Shown in pieces: positions 13,230-24,230 of a stretch of 64,000 nucleotides of DNA; positions within the stretch are counted from its first letter, which is position 1; each line of letters begins with the position of its first letter. Source of the stretch: Vicugna pacos (Eukaryota > Chordata > Mammalia > Artiodactyla > Camelidae). Location: NCBI RefSeq assembly GCF_048564905.1, contig NC_133014.1, positions 14,207,136 to 14,271,135 on the forward strand, given 5' to 3'. The position numbers and the translations under genes were made by a program. The notes below the pieces were generated by a model that saw nothing but the letters and a program-made list of their open reading frames with translations, ran no database searches and had not been told where the DNA came from.

Positions 13230-13510
13230 TTGGCTAACAATGTAGCCGTCAGTCTAGATTCCTCCTTCGCTCTTCCTCGTTCATGTACCACGCTCTTGCT
13301 CCGTGTCATTTTTCACTCACTGATGCGAAACCACTTTCTGTTGCTAATTCATCTTCTCTCACTTAAGCTACAGCAATAATTCCCTAGCTCCTCTGGTGGC
13401 TTTCAATTTTCTCTCACCTCCTCCAGCGCACTCACTCCATCTTGACTTTCAATCACCGCTTACAGCCTCAAAGTATTTTCCCAAAGGATACCCGCCAACA
13501 CCTACTATCA
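13230..13510 (+). mobile_element. L2 LINE relic
   Basis: The strand follows L2 internal sequence: CAGCAATAATTCCCTAGCTC near 13372 compares with the L2 'tactgcaatagcctcctaact' block, followed by CACCTCCTCCAGCGCACTC comparable with the L2 'cctccaatccattctcc' block. Strongly diverged, no reading frame. Confidence 0.5.
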
Positions 13511-13737
13511 CCTCCAACAAATTTCAGAGGTGCTCAGCGATCTACAGAAGCTTGAAGACACAGATGCTTTGATGAAAAACTCGAGGTAACATACTATATT
13601 GCAGGTAAAGGGTAAGATATACGACCAATGCATCAGAATCTCAGAGAAACTGGTAACAGTTAGAGCAATGCTGTAATCTTACATAAGGTGTGGAAATATT
13701 GTGATGTATATATCCTTGAATATACTTTATCATACAT

Positions 13738-14050
13738 TGTTGAGCGCCTTACTCATGTGCATAGAATATAGAGGGATTAATGAGGCCCCTTTCTTACCCT
13801 GAGTGGTTTCACACTTAGCAGGGAGACAAAATTCATTTGGATAGATATTATGTAATTAGGAGAATATGAGGTCAGTACAAGCACAGAGAAATGACAGCTC
13901 AGTTCAACCCGGGGCAGTCAATAAAAGGACTGCCCTTAACAGTCACGAGCTTATGAAGTGACATTTTGGCTTCAACCTCAAAGATCAAAATGAATGTCTG
14001 GGTGTTGTGGCAAAAGGCCACATTCAGCTGTTTACTTAAAGGCATGTTTC
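13738..14050 (-). mobile_element. L2 LINE relic
   Basis: The plus strand reads as the complement of L2: TTGTTGAGCGCCTTACTCAT, then a GGGAGACAAAA block, a block near 13965 reading GTGACATTTTGG with CTCAAAG, and GTGGCAAAAGGCCAC. These follow the order of the L2 antisense consensus as I recall it. Confidence 0.6.
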
Positions 14051-14129
14051 ACCTGTTTATTCCAAGATTCTTGACATTTAGAAGGTAGTTATAGTTTCTA
14101 ACTTATTTAAATTTTCTTTTAAATTCTAT

Positions 14130-14275
14130 ATTGTTAAATAACACATATATAAAATGTATATGATGTTTATGTAAATAACATATATATAAAGTATATACAC
14201 ACACACGCAAGTATATATTATGCAAGTATTTATAAAATATACATTATCTAAATGTAATATCTGCATAGTTTTAAA
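14130..14275. repeat. AT-rich and (CA)n low-complexity tract
   Basis: Interrupted TATATA blocks with a short ACACACACAC run near 14200. No coding content. Confidence 0.6.
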
Positions 14276-14279
14276 ATAG

Positions 14280-14870
14280 CTCCCATTTTAACTTTTCTAA
14301 CCCATCCGCTTCTCTACTCCACCTTCTCGCTTCTCTGTCGAGCCAGTAATAGACGTACGTCGATGAACTGGGATAGCAGAAAGCTACTGAGCAGCATCTT
14401 TTGATAAGCAGGGTCAAAAAGGGTGCGATCTTTTATATCTTTGGAGGTAGAGATACTTGAAATTGAGCCTCATTCCGATGCTCACTATGCAAATATTTTG
14501 CTTCTAATTTTTATGGCCTCACTTTTGTGCTTTCAATGATTTCTCAAATGGAAGACTAACATTTATGCAATGCAGGCTTTTGATTTAAATGAGCTTGCAC
14601 AAATAAAAATGCAACAGCGAGGTCTTTGACAGAGCTTCAATACGGAACATGTATTAAGCATCCCCTCCTGATCGTCCCTAAGAAAACTGATTTTTAAAAA
14701 ACTGGAGAGTCTTTTTAATGATTTGAACAACTCTGGACACCAACGTTGATATTATAGTTTGGATTTATGCCATATATTCGGGTGTGCTGTTTCCTCTGTT
14801 GTGTACTTAGCGTTGTTGTTACGACATAGCATTTTGCATTTTTGTATTTTTTTATGTGTTTGGGATGTTG
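14280..14870. other. Unassigned; possible conserved noncoding stretch
   Basis: No repeat recognised. Between about 14480 and 14640 there is a repeat-free run holding an octamer-like CTATGCAAATA at 14487, ATTTATGCAATGC near 14562 and TTTAAATGAGC, words bound by POU, C/EBP and homeodomain proteins. This is a hint only. Confidence 0.3.
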
Positions 14871-14877
14871 TCCTTGG

Positions 14878-15138
14878 GAGCCCGGGAGGACGGTGGTTAA
14901 CTGAGAGGTTCTTAGTTCAAACAGCCTATCTCGGAGCCCTGGCTCCACCTCCTGTCACTTCTGCTGTGTTGGAGAAGTAACTTCCCCTCTCTGCTCGGGA
15001 GCTTTCTCAAGCATAAAAGAGGTAGAGAGTGTGACAGCCTGCTTCATCAGGTTGCTGCCAAGATTCAATACGATGCTACGTGTAAAGGGCTTACCACCAT
15101 GCCGGGCACACTTAAGGGCTCCGTAAGCATCAGCCTCT
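14878..15138 (+). mobile_element. MIR SINE, nearly complete
   Basis: The order of MIR landmarks is kept: a GGTGGTTAACTGAGAGG head, a GAGCCCTGGCTCCACCTCC tRNA-like part, GAAGTAACTTCCCCTCTCTG, AAAAGAGGTAGAGAG, CAGGTTGCTGCCAAGATTCA, GTGTAAAGGGCTTA and a CCGGGCACACTTAAG tail. The length of about 260 bases matches a full MIR. Ancient and diverged. Confidence 0.75.
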
Positions 15139-15588
15139 TCTGCTTCCTTTGCTGTTGTGTCAAAGGCTCATTTTCTCCCCTTCAGCTAAAACAAGAGACC
15201 CCGCCATGCTTACCTACACGACATGGAACTGGGTGGGTGGGTACCAGCATTCTCAAGCAGCATATAACAAGGGCCAAGGAGAGACAAAGAAGTTTCACAA
15301 GGTAATGAAGGAAGAAATAATTAAACATTTTTAATTGAGATGATTAAAGAGGATTTAAAAGGAATGTGGGGTTGCACCCACGCAATGCCACCTGGCTGAA
15401 ATAACACGATGAAAATTAACTGGAATGTGTAGCCTGAGCAGAGACTATGTAGGGTTTTGATGAATGAAAAGAAAAATAAGACAAGAAGTAGTTAATAAAA
15501 TGGGCCATGTTAGAATAAAATTTAGAGCTATTTATTCATGGTTCTGTCTTTCTACCTATGAAACAACTTATAGGGTTTCTATTCAAAA
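15139..15588. other. Unassigned DNA
   Basis: Frames here are short and show no domain. Nothing recognised. Confidence 0.45.
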
Positions 15589-15589
15589 A

Positions 15590-15727
15590 TTAACTACATG
15601 TTTATAGCAGCATTATTCATAAAAGCCCCCAAGTAAAAACAATCTGAGTGTCCAGCAAATGAGGAAGGGGTAAACACAATGTGGTACATCCATACAAGAA
15701 AGCCTTACTCAGCAAGAAAAAGAAAGG
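15590..15727 (+). mobile_element. L1 ORF2 3' fragment
   Basis: TTTATAGCAGCATTATTCAT at about 15600 and the following CAATCTGAGTGTCCAGCAAAT and ATGTGGTACATCCATACA words match the C-terminal ORF2 coding region of mammalian L1. The fragment stops abruptly at an AAAAAGAAA word, where a different L1 part begins. Confidence 0.75.
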
Positions 15728-16200
15728 TGGGCAGTGATGTCAACATCATGGCGGCATAAGATGTTTTTCCTTTTTCCCCCCTTTTTAAACAGCTAATTAG
15801 ACATTTTTCCCGTGGACAAAAGTGCCTTTGCAGGACTTGTGTGATCCAGTACTATACGACAAGGGACCCACAGGCAGACTTCCCCAAGTGTGCATTCAGT
15901 AATAGGCAGACAGACCTCAGGATGGGCTAAGGAGCCAGCAGAGGCAGCAGACCTGTCCCAACCCCTCTCACTGCGATCAGGAAAAACCCAGGGTGTGCTG
16001 ACCTATGCAGATACCTACAAACAAGAGATAATTTGAAGAAGTCCAGCCTCCTTGAAAGGAGATTCCAGCATGACGCTGGAGCAAAACAAAACAAAAAAGG
16101 CAGTGGTGATGGGGAGATGCAGTTTGAAATCAGTGAAGATGGGGAGATGGTAAAAAGCAGAAAACATTGCTTTCCCACTATTGCATGTTACTCTTTTAAT
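15728..16200 (+). mobile_element. L1 5' UTR fragment
   Basis: Begins GTGATGTCAACATCATGGCGG, the start pattern of older L1 5' UTRs with a YY1-like CATGGCGGC at about 15749. It continues with GACAAAAGTGCCTTTGCAGG, GGGACCCACAGGCAGACTTC and GCAGCAGACCTGTCC. ORF1 is not reached. Orientation is the same as the ORF2 fragment immediately upstream, so the normal L1 order is reversed. Confidence 0.55.
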
Positions 16201-18425
16201 CAGAGTTTACTCTGCGTATCAGCGACCTAGAACCACGAGCAATAAGCAGTCGTGCTGACAATTGTCATCCTGGGCTGCTGGCACTGAGCGGTGGTTCCTT
16301 TCTGTTGACACATACTACTTAGCTGCTGGCATGACAAGTTGTTTTCTCACTGAAGCTTCAGTAAAACACTATTGATTTTTTCTCAATGGCTGAAAAACAG
16401 ACACTATCTTGTTATTATCTCTCTGGCATCGGCCATGGGGCCGTAATTTTCCAACCTCGGCAGAGCATGGCTAAAAATACCAATTCTACCCATTAAAAAG
16501 TGAAAACTACTAATAATTTCCCCCTTTTATTATTTTTTTTGAGCACAAAGAGGAAAGTCCTTCAATTTTTCATACCAATATCTATTTACCTGAAGGTAAG
16601 AACAAAATACGAATTGTCACAGTTGAATATGCTCATTCCACATAAAGGTTTGCGGTCATCAGAGGAGAGATTTGTACATTGTAGTAGCGGAGACACGAGG
16701 AGCATCTTTCTCCCCGAGAAACTCTCCTGTAAGATGTCTTTATAACGAGACCTGCAGCTCAGGATCAGTTACCCCCATTCTAGCTGAAGATCAGCAGTAG
16801 AAGAGACCAAAGGGGACGAAAAAAGCCACTGCAATTGTCACTACTATGGTAACCGCCAATACTATTGCCTGTGACTTTCCACATGGCACCGTCTTGATCA
16901 CACGTATGCATATTCTGTACATTCCCTGCAGAAACAGTGAGATCAATTTTTTTTATTAACTTCACCCTCCAGTTGAGAAAACGAATGATCAGAGATCTTA
17001 GAGGGCTGACAGTATGTAACCACATGGAACCTAGATGGGTCAGAAGGAAAGCGGGTAGCCTTAAAACACTATGATACAGCCCCTGTCCCTTCTCTGCTCA
17101 GTTGCTCTATCCCTAAATTAGGTGGGTTGGTCATTTGGTGACATTTAAGGTAAGCTTTCCTCATTGAACGCCCAGCTTGAAAAAGAAAAAAAAGAAGAAG
17201 AGAAAAGAAAACATGGGAAGGGAAGGCACCCCAAGGTCAGAGAAAAGTGTGCAGGCGGGGAGGGTGGGAAAAAGAAATGGTGGTTGCCAGAGAGAATATG
17301 AAATCTTAAGGTACAGCCATTGTTCCTTAGCAGTAAAGGGCTGTACATAGCATAGAAGGCATTCTAAGGAAAACAGGGAACTTGACCCAATGGGGTCTAA
17401 TGTTTCCCCAGAATTTTTCTCAGTATAGCTCTCTTGACAGCAATTAACAATTTTCATATTAACACAAGCGCTGTATATTAATAGCCTTCGCTATAGAGGT
17501 AATTCTGAAATGATAGACCGTCACAGCTACTAATCTGAAGCCTGTTACCTGCTGTTGAAGGAGGAGAAAATTGAGACCTCAAGAATAGTTGCTTTTTTTT
17601 TTTAACTACCCTATTCAGGATTGAAGAAGGTCTTCTGTCTGTCCAACAAGATGCCCTTTTCTGTTTCAGATCAGGAATCAATAAAATGTAAAAGAATGAA
17701 ATGTGACTTGTCTGGCATATTGCTGGCCTTATTTTTAGTATACTTTGTCATATTAGTATTATATTTTAGATGATAATATTAAATATATATTTGAAACTAG
17801 TGACAGAAAAATTTAAAATGTATTAACTACACATTCTCTTATTTTGAGGCTTGAATGTCATAATATTTTATCATGAAAATTCTGATTGAAAAAACCTGGT
17901 GAGAAGGAGATTATAGTATGGAAAAAGGGTAACACGTAATAAAAGTATGTTGGTCTATAAAACAAGACAAAAATGCAAGGAAACGGCTAATAGTAAGCGG
18001 AATCAGCAAAGGGGTAACAGTACAGACGTGCAAGGTGGCAAGCAGTGGTGGAAGGATGCGGTGATACGAGTTGTACAGTGTATTTTGAATGCTTGTGGAC
18101 ACCGTAACTATAAAATAAAAAGAGGCATGGGATGACCTTTTACTCATTAAAAAAACCTGTTATTCTCATTAAAAATAGTGTAAAAGTCTGGTAGGAATTT
18201 TGAATTCCAATGAATATACACTTCAATAGAGAAGGTGTGAGGCAGTTAATAGAAGAGCAGAGGAGGGAGAAGGGAGGTCCTGCACTGTTCTCAGTACTTC
18301 ATTCTTCAATCTCCAAAGGCACTTGGTAATTTTTTTCTTTTTTTTTTTTTTGGTTAGTAGACTTAGCTTGAGTTGAATCATATTTAATGGTGTAGTTGTT
18401 TGAGGATGGGAAAAGGAATGCTTAG
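16201..18425. other. Unassigned unique DNA
   Basis: No gene or confident repeat. A purine-rich patch (AAAAAGAAAAAAAAGAAGAAG-like) lies at about 17178-17212. Frames are short. Confidence 0.5.
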
Positions 18426-18429
18426 AAAA

Positions 18430-18850
18430 GAAAGAGAAAGAAAAATACCACATGATATCATTCATATGTGGAATCAGAAAAAAAAACAGAAAAAGAAAAA
18501 GAAAAAGAGAAAGAAAAAGAAAAAAGAAGACACTAATGAACTCATCTACAAGACAGGACCAGACCCACAGACATAGTAAACAAACTGGCGGTTACTAGGG
18601 GGAAAGAGGGTGGGAAAGGATAAATTGGGAGTTTCAGATGTGCAAATACTAACTGCTATATATATAAAATAGATAAAAAAATAAATTTCTTCTATATAGC
18701 ACAGGGAACTACATTCAATAACTTGTAATAATCTTTAATGAAAAAGAATATGAAAACAACTATATGTATGTATATGTATGACTGAAACATTATGCTGCAC
18801 ACCAGAAATTGACATCTTGTAACCGACTATACTTAAATTAAAAAAAAAAG
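18430..18850 (+). mobile_element. 5'-truncated L1, 3' UTR end
   Basis: Starts in the ORF2/3' UTR border (ATACCACATGATATCATTCA at 18447), passes through GGCGGTTACTAGGGGGAAAG, ATAGCACAGGGAACTACATT and ATTATGCTGCACACCAGAAA, and ends in a poly-A run at 18840-18850. An internal A-rich simple repeat (GAAAAA units, 18477-18530) is expanded. No confident target-site duplication was found. Confidence 0.85.
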
Positions 18851-18854
18851 AATG

Positions 18855-19375
18855 TGTAAAAAAAGGGAATGAAAATAATATTTAAAATATTCATACATAA
18901 CACATCGTGGCATTGTAGAATGAAAGGAAAAACATTTGCATACTATAAATAACTACATATGACACATTATTATTATGTTTAGGATGCAAAATAAACAATG
19001 TTGGCTAAAAAAAGAAACAAATGACTTAAGATAATTGTCACATTGAGCGTTTACCTACCACCAAGAATTTAGCAACTGGGCAACACAGCTCTGTCTGTTT
19101 TTTTCTAGGTTGTACAATAATAAAATAAAAACGACAAAAACAGTATGTTTGTAAAAAGCACTAAAAAGAAACATGAATTTGGATTAATCATGGTAAAAAC
19201 ATAGATGTAATGATTCTGTTCGATAAATTTGTAGCATGAAGCTTCTTTTTAAATAGCACATAGGCATCATTATTTTCATTCTAACTCCGTGTTGATCTAT
19301 ATTTGCTAACAGTAACTGTATCTTTAATTGTATAGTCGAGTGAGGATGAGCTTAAAAAAACACATAAAATTATTT
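18855..19375. other. Unassigned AT-rich DNA
   Basis: Nothing recognised. A-rich on the plus strand. Confidence 0.45.
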
Positions 19376-19379
19376 TGGG

Positions 19380-20565
19380 AAAAAAGGGAAAGACAGACTA
19401 AGAATCAATTGAAATTTTAATTTAGCCAGTAAGGCAATGCTATAATATACAGACAAATCAATGAAACAGAATAAAGAGTCCAACATTAGATTTCACAGAT
19501 GGATAGACAGGTAGATTTATAATGTTATAGTTTTCAATCTTTTTCATTCGCATACATGGCCTATTGCTTTTCAAAAAAAGATTTAAAAATAATTAGGTAG
19601 GCAAGAAATCATGTTTCGAAAAATTTAAGGCTGGGAAATTTGGTTCCAGTATTGGTTAAAAGGGAACTATTAGCCATTATTCCATCATAGACACAAATAG
19701 GAACTCAAAATAGAGTCTTACAAGATAAAACTGTAAAATAATCTGGTGATTGGCAAATCCATTATTATGTAGGGGAACTCAACACTCTGCTTTCAGTAAT
19801 AGATAGATTAAAAAGATAGAAAACCAGCAAGGATGTAGTTGAACTGAGTAACATTATCAATCACTTTGTTCTATTTGACATTTATAGATTTCTCCATCCC
19901 AAACCAGCTTAATACACATTCTCCCCAAGCTCACCTAAAACATTTACCAAAATTATAACATCATAGTCCATAAAAAAAAACCACTTTAACAGGGTATTTT
20001 AAAATAGAAATAAATTAAAATACATCCTCAGACTAGAATGGCATTAATGTAGAAATTTTGTAATCTAAAATTTGTAGGGAATCACAAAAGAACCTGAACA
20101 GTCAGAGCAAACATGAGAAAGAAGAACAAAGCTAGAGGTATTATGTTCCCTTATTTCAAACTATACTGCAAAGCTATACAACATTAATCAAAACAGCATG
20201 ATGTCTGAGAGAAAAACAAGCACATAGATCAATGGAACAGAACAGAGAGCCCGGAATCAAACCCACATTTATATGGTCGATTAACCTGTGACAAAGGAGG
20301 CAAGAAGATATCACGGGGAAAAATACAGTGTCTTCAATAAACGATGTTGGGAAAAATGGACAGCTTCATATAAAAGTATCAAACTGGAGTACTTTCTTTC
20401 ACTATATATTAAAAAAAAAAGCCCTCAAAATAGATGAAAGAGCTAATTATAAGATCTGAAATCATAAAACTGCTAAAAGAAAACATAGGCAGTACTTGAC
20501 AGTGGTCATAGCAATATTTGGGGGGCTCTATGTCCTCAGGCAAGGGCTACAAAAGCAAAACTAAA
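19380..20565 (+). mobile_element. Old L1 ORF2 fragments, internally deleted
   Basis: 19790-20060 follows one ORF2 block (GACATTTATAGATTTCTCC near 19878, AATACACATTCTCCCCAAGC). From about 20065 a more 3' ORF2 block follows: CATGAGAAAGAAGAACAAAG, CACATAGATCAATGGAACAG, GGAGGCAAGAAGATATCACG and AACATAGGCAGTACTTGACA. The two are not adjacent in an intact L1, so an internal deletion has occurred. It ends abruptly near 20565 against an L1 5' UTR piece. Confidence 0.75.
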
Positions 20566-21235
20566 GGAGTGGCGAGCCTGAGGGCTGTAGGAAACCAAGA
20601 CTCCATTCTTACAAGGTGCACGCATACGAACACTCGCTTGTTCTGAGTCCCAGGACAGAGGCAGCAGTCTACAAAGCACCCTACTGGGTTATACGTGGAA
20701 TAGATTTATGGGCCAATTTTAGAGCTAGTGCTGGAAGGGCACGGAGGGGCTGGCGTGTGGCGCTGTTGTGTTTGGCGCCGTCAGTGACTCCCCGCATCCG
20801 GCCGATCAGCACCGCGCCCCGGCCCGCGATCACCCGGCCGCCCGGCACAGCCCGCGCGCCTCCAGACCTGGGGTCCCTCCAAAGTGACCCTGCACCTGGG
20901 CGAACCTGGTGGCTGCCCCTGGCCTGCAACAAAGCCCCTCCAAGGTGGCCCCACTCGCCCGACCAATTGCAGCGAACTCCCTTGGGCAGCACCACATCCC
21001 TCCAGAGCAGCCGTCCACCATTTCGACTGGCACCGAGGGACCCTACACCCCGCTCGATTCGGCAGGTGCGCTCAGCTGACCCTGGAGTCTCTCCAAAACG
21101 GCCCCTCCCCCCAGCAGTCCCAGCAGGCACCCGAGGAAGGCACTGGAGTCCCTCTCACGTGGTCCTCCACCCATCCATACCCATTAGGCACCCTCAGAGA
21201 CAACGGATTTTTAATAATAATAATAAAAAAAAACT
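20566..21235 (+). mobile_element. L1 5' UTR fragment with A-rich end
   Basis: Begins in a block (AACCAAGACTCCATTCTTAC at 20594) that I recognise from laurasiatherian L1 5' UTRs and runs through a CpG-rich part with phased CTCCAAAG, CTCCAAGG, CTCCAGAG and CTCCAAAA words roughly 55-60 bases apart. It ends in AATAATAATAATAAAAAAAA (21214-21233). The long open frames here are a by-product of high GC. ORF1 is absent. A short direct repeat AAAACTAA flanks it (about 20557 and 21229). Confidence 0.6.
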
Positions 21236-21592
21236 AAGTTGGACTTTTAGATCACATTTTAAAACTACATTTCAAATTTAGTAACAGTAAAAGAGCCCAA
21301 CGGAAAAACCAGCTTTCTATGGACAGATATTATCAGGACGCGTGTGAACCGAAAATGAGAACTGGGAAACATTCTCAGCATCTCAGAATGACTGGTAATC
21401 GGGAGCATGCAAATGAATAGAAGGAAGAACGCAGTATCTGGACGCCGGAAGACAGCACAGACTGAAAACAGGGAGTGAGGAATTGGAAATGATCCCCTAC
21501 CAACTGGTTCCTCTGCCACAGGATATTGCTAGACTTATTGGCATTTCAGATTGCTCACCTAAAAATTATGGAATTGAGCAGAAATGTCTCTG
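21236..21592. other. Unassigned DNA
   Basis: No repeat recognised. The expected continuation of the L1 ORF2 on the left does not resume here. Confidence 0.45.
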
Positions 21593-21602
21593 AGTCACTT
21601 TT

Positions 21603-21732
21603 TTTTAGGGGAGGAGGCAGTCAGGTTTACATATTTAATTCACTTTTAGAGCAGGTACTGGGGATTGAACCTACGACCTTGTGTATGCTACACTAAGCAT
21701 GCGCTCTACCGCTTGAGCTATACCCTCCCCCT
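21603..21732 (-). mobile_element. tRNA-derived SINE, camelid type
   Basis: On the minus strand it begins GGGGGAGGGTATAGCTCAAG with an A box (TATAGCTCAAGCGGTAGAGC) and a B box (GGTTCAATCCC), followed by a CAGTACCTGCTCTAAAAG body and an A-rich tail. It is flanked by the direct repeat AGTCACTTTT at 21593-21602 and 21736-21745. The head fits a tRNA-Ala-like origin. This is the best lineage marker in the window. Confidence 0.85.
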
Positions 21733-21745
21733 TGAAGTCACTTTT

Positions 21746-24005
21746 AATCCTAATATTCAGTGAGTTTATGCTCAGTAAGAAAGCTAAATAAATTATGTAT
21801 TTTCTTTTCTTTTTTTCTCCTGACTGCTGCCTTCGTTCAACTTCTTTGGATAATTTCTGCAAAGTGATAAGAAGTTATCTGAATACAAATATTGATCAAC
21901 AGTCTGAGGACTTTCATCTGTAATCTGCAGGAGGAGCAAAAGTGCTATCACCTTTAAAAGAATTTTATCAAAAAGTGGCAGAAATACAGTCCTTGATTTT
22001 CTAAAATGGAATGGTTATAATGCCTCTGTTACTAATCTAAACACTGCGAACTGGAAAATGTATATCCCAAGTGTTACCATAACTTAAAATTTTTGCTTAA
22101 AATATGTCCCAGAAAATTAAGTTCACCCTTGAACTGGGCCCTGGGGCAAAGATTGATCTAACTATAAATTTTATAGCTAAGATATAAAACTCTGAAATTG
22201 CTATTTTGTGATAAGCACATTGACAGAACTTTTAAACTTCATTTTTTCTATCCATGTTGTTATGCACTTATAAGTTCCAGTCAATATATGAAAGTTTTGG
22301 TAGTAAAAAGAATTTCTTAACATGGCATTAGTGACCAATATGTTTCGACAAAATAGGATGTCCTTAATCTCTGTGCACCCAAGTTGTTCATCCCAGGACA
22401 GAGATGGAGAAACTGGAGCTGCCCCTGAACACCTTATAGGGAATGAAACTTCACATTCAAGGTATTTTTCTGACGCCATCATCATCTATACCAAGCACAG
22501 ACAAATGTAAGTGTACAAAAAACAGCCCTTAAAAAATCTGTTCATAAAGATGTGCGCTAAAGTGAAAAATCATTTTACTTTTTTCATGACATCACAAATA
22601 GATTTTAACACGTTAAATCTGCATCACTTGCTTAGCATCCATTGGGAAGAGCTGTGTTGATGTCCATAGAAAGCACAGCTTTACTGTGTCAAGTTGTATG
22701 GCCAGTGTTTTGGCCACAAACTTGTTTGCCGCAAGCAGTTTCACCACATCACTAGTAGGCTGTAAGACAATTTTGCCATAAAAGATAAAACAACAAAAAT
22801 TAAAAAAAAATAAGTATGCAACTTGGCTTTATACTCTCTTACATCACAGTTCCAGTAAGTTTCCTTGTCACAGTATTTTCTATCAAGTCAGTATAAATAG
22901 TTATCTCCACTATTTTAAGAACATCATATCTGCTTGTCACTGAATAGACTAATATGAGGCTTAAGGTTTATATAATGTAAAAATAAGTCTATGGTGCCAA
23001 TGGAGAAATGAAATCAAATTGCCAGCTGGCTGTCAAACCGAACTGTCAATCAGTTATTTTATCTTTTAAGGTAAAATTCCCTTACCGCCAATTAGTTGTG
23101 TGGTTAAATGGCTTGCAGCAAAGATTATTATGGAAAATACCTAGACCCACCACGCTGATGTATTTTACCCTAAGAAGTTATGGGGCATGACAGAGACTAA
23201 AGCACATGGGTCAGCTAAGCCAGGCGTCCCCAGGACCATTACGCACAGAGAAAAGCTTCAGTAGCCGGAGTAAGTTAATAATGGTTCAAACGACTATCCA
23301 TGGACCAGTGTCAAAAGAAGGATCGCAGGGGATGCAGTAAGCAGGGAAACGAGTCTAGAACAGAATAATGGGATGACAAAACTAAGAGTGAATGTAGAAA
23401 TTGGTAAATGTAAATTTAAATGTGAGTAAACATTAATTAAAAAGTTAAATAGGAGAGGCAGTGAAAAAAAAAGATGAGACTGTAATACAAATCTAAGGGG
23501 TAGAAGATTCTATTTTAAATGGGGCATTTTTATATCACATGTATATATTTTAAGGGTTACCAAACCAAAAAACAAATAAATAAAATAGACAGCATATCTA
23601 ATTTACAAATCAGAGAAAAGAGGAATGCCTTAGAGACAACAAAGTAAATCCAACAGAAATCAGCCAAAGAGAATGGAAGCAGAAACAAGGACTAACTCGC
23701 TAATTATGAGACACAAAACAGAATTTTTAAAATGATACTTATTAGTAATCCCAGTAAATTAAATTCAGATTTACAGAACAGCAAATTTAAGCTAATCAAA
23801 GTTTGTGAATCTGATTTGATGTTAAAAGGAGATGCACCTAAAATATTATGAGTGGCATATTTTCAGTTAATGTATGTAAATATATACCATAAAAATATTA
23901 ACTGAAGTGAAGTTAGCGGAATCGGTATAGAACTGAGATCTTGTTTCTAGTATGCTCCAACAGACTTCATCAGAGATCCTTGGAGAAAGAGCTGATTTTA
24001 GGACC
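21746..24005. other. Unassigned AT-rich DNA
   Basis: No gene seen. 22690-22812 ends in an A-rich run after a TTTTGCCATAAAAGATAAAA word and might be a small retroposon that I cannot name. 23400-23720 is A-rich and vaguely LINE-like. Neither is strong enough to call. Confidence 0.4.
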
Positions 24006-24020
24006 GGTGTATTGCCTCCT

Positions 24021-24230
24021 CTAATTCATACTGATGGTTTTGCCTTCTAACTTTGGTGTTTTGTTTTCTCTCTCTTGGCCTGACATTGCTGAGTTCAGTG
24101 ACAAAAGCTCCAGTTTAGCTTCAGATCCTTCTTCTAGAATCTCTTCACAGGGACCATCAGAACCCTCCTGAGGCTGGGATGCTCCACATCCAGGGGGCTG
24201 GAGAGGCTGCTCACTCTGGTCAGCGGTATT
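24021..24230 (-). other. Open frame with protein-like composition, unidentified
   Basis: A minus-strand frame reads through about 65 residues rich in E, Q, P and S (for example SQPQEGSDGPCEEILEEGSE) before a stop, more like a real acidic C-terminal tail than the leucine- and phenylalanine-rich noise elsewhere. Upstream on the same strand lies a 12-base T run, but no AG acceptor follows it directly. It could be a retrocopy fragment, a lost exon or chance. Not recognised. Confidence 0.2.

Noticed and set aside
20616-21281. 221-codon plus-strand open frame
   Set aside because: It lies in a CpG-rich L1 5' UTR; overlapping frames of similar length occur on both strands and the protein is proline/arginine-rich noise.
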